Shown: positions 19,571 through 19,693 of the stretch, in pieces
How the letters are laid out: every line of letters starts with the position of its first letter
Numbering within the stretch: the stretch's first letter is position 1
The notes under the pieces: model-generated
What the model saw: the letters and a program-made list of their open reading frames with translations, nothing else
The model's database searches: none
What the model was told of the DNA's origin: nothing
DNA from: Smittium culicis
Lineage: Eukaryota; Kickxellomycota; Harpellomycetes; Harpellales; Legeriomycetaceae
DNA length: 19,693 nt
Assembly: GCA_001970855.1 (NCBI GenBank)
Contig: LSSN01002680.1
Span: 1-19,693, forward strand
Direction of reading: 5' to 3'
Program-made: the position numbers and the translations under genes

Positions 19571-19693
19571 CTAATTATTTTAATTTATACAAAGTAAAAA
19601 AAAAATGGGGGTTAGGGTATTCATATAATGTTAATTTATAAGAAGAAAGAGGAAGTCATATTTATAAGTGTAGAACTGTGTTATGCGTTATGC
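19571..19693 (-). other. Septin intron, 3' part, running off the window
   Basis: Acceptor ATTAG ends at 19571. The exon frame meets a TAA upstream, and no septin sequence is found in the remaining bases, so an intron is inferred. A branch-like CCTAAC lies about 35-40 nt before the acceptor. Its donor and the earlier exons lie outside. Confidence 0.75.

Noticed and set aside
19603..19618. Telomere-like CCCTAACCCC word on the minus strand
   Set aside because: A single short occurrence inside a septin intron, with no tandem array.
1..19693. CRISPR array or bacterial operon
   Set aside because: No regularly spaced repeats and no bacterial gene organisation; the window is eukaryotic.

Overview
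Eukaryotic window, most likely from an AT-rich fungus. Two real genes lie at the edges and converge on a gene-poor stretch of about 18 kb. At the left edge (+ strand) is the 3' end of a glycogen debranching enzyme gene. At the right edge (- strand) is the 3' part of an intron-containing septin gene of the Cdc11/AspA type. Spliceosomal introns, a septin and a eukaryotic debranching enzyme point to a fungus; the species cannot be named from this sequence.

The stretch from about 347 to 18529 is extremely AT-rich (by eye about one fifth G+C, against clearly richer coding exons) and has no intact gene that I can support. It is not featureless. Short islands of higher G+C carry broken open frames and look like old gene or transposon relics: about 871-1224, 3991-4625, 5033-5676, 9190-9475, 10240-11094, 15667-16152, 16594-16742 and 17783-17945. 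None could be named with confidence. Two hint at Tc1/mariner-type transposase and two at a Cys/His zinc-finger fold.

The clearest structure is a large imperfect inverted repeat. The left arm (about 8554-8890) matches the reverse complement of the right arm (about 11770-12430), around a spacer of about 2.9 kb. The right arm is interrupted by about 390 bp (11901 to about 12296) with solo-LTR features: TGTT...AACA ends, a TATA box, a strong hairpin and a possible 5-bp target duplication. The left arm is the empty site. The left arm in turn carries 69 bp missing from the right arm, bounded by TAGCT repeats. Many arm differences are C/T or G/A, as expected for an old repeat decaying under C-to-T mutation, possibly RIP-like.

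I see no intact novel system. The points worth following are the nested-insertion history, the nature of the AT-rich block (decayed transposon isochore or regional centromere), the relic islands, and the septin's short acidic terminal exon.
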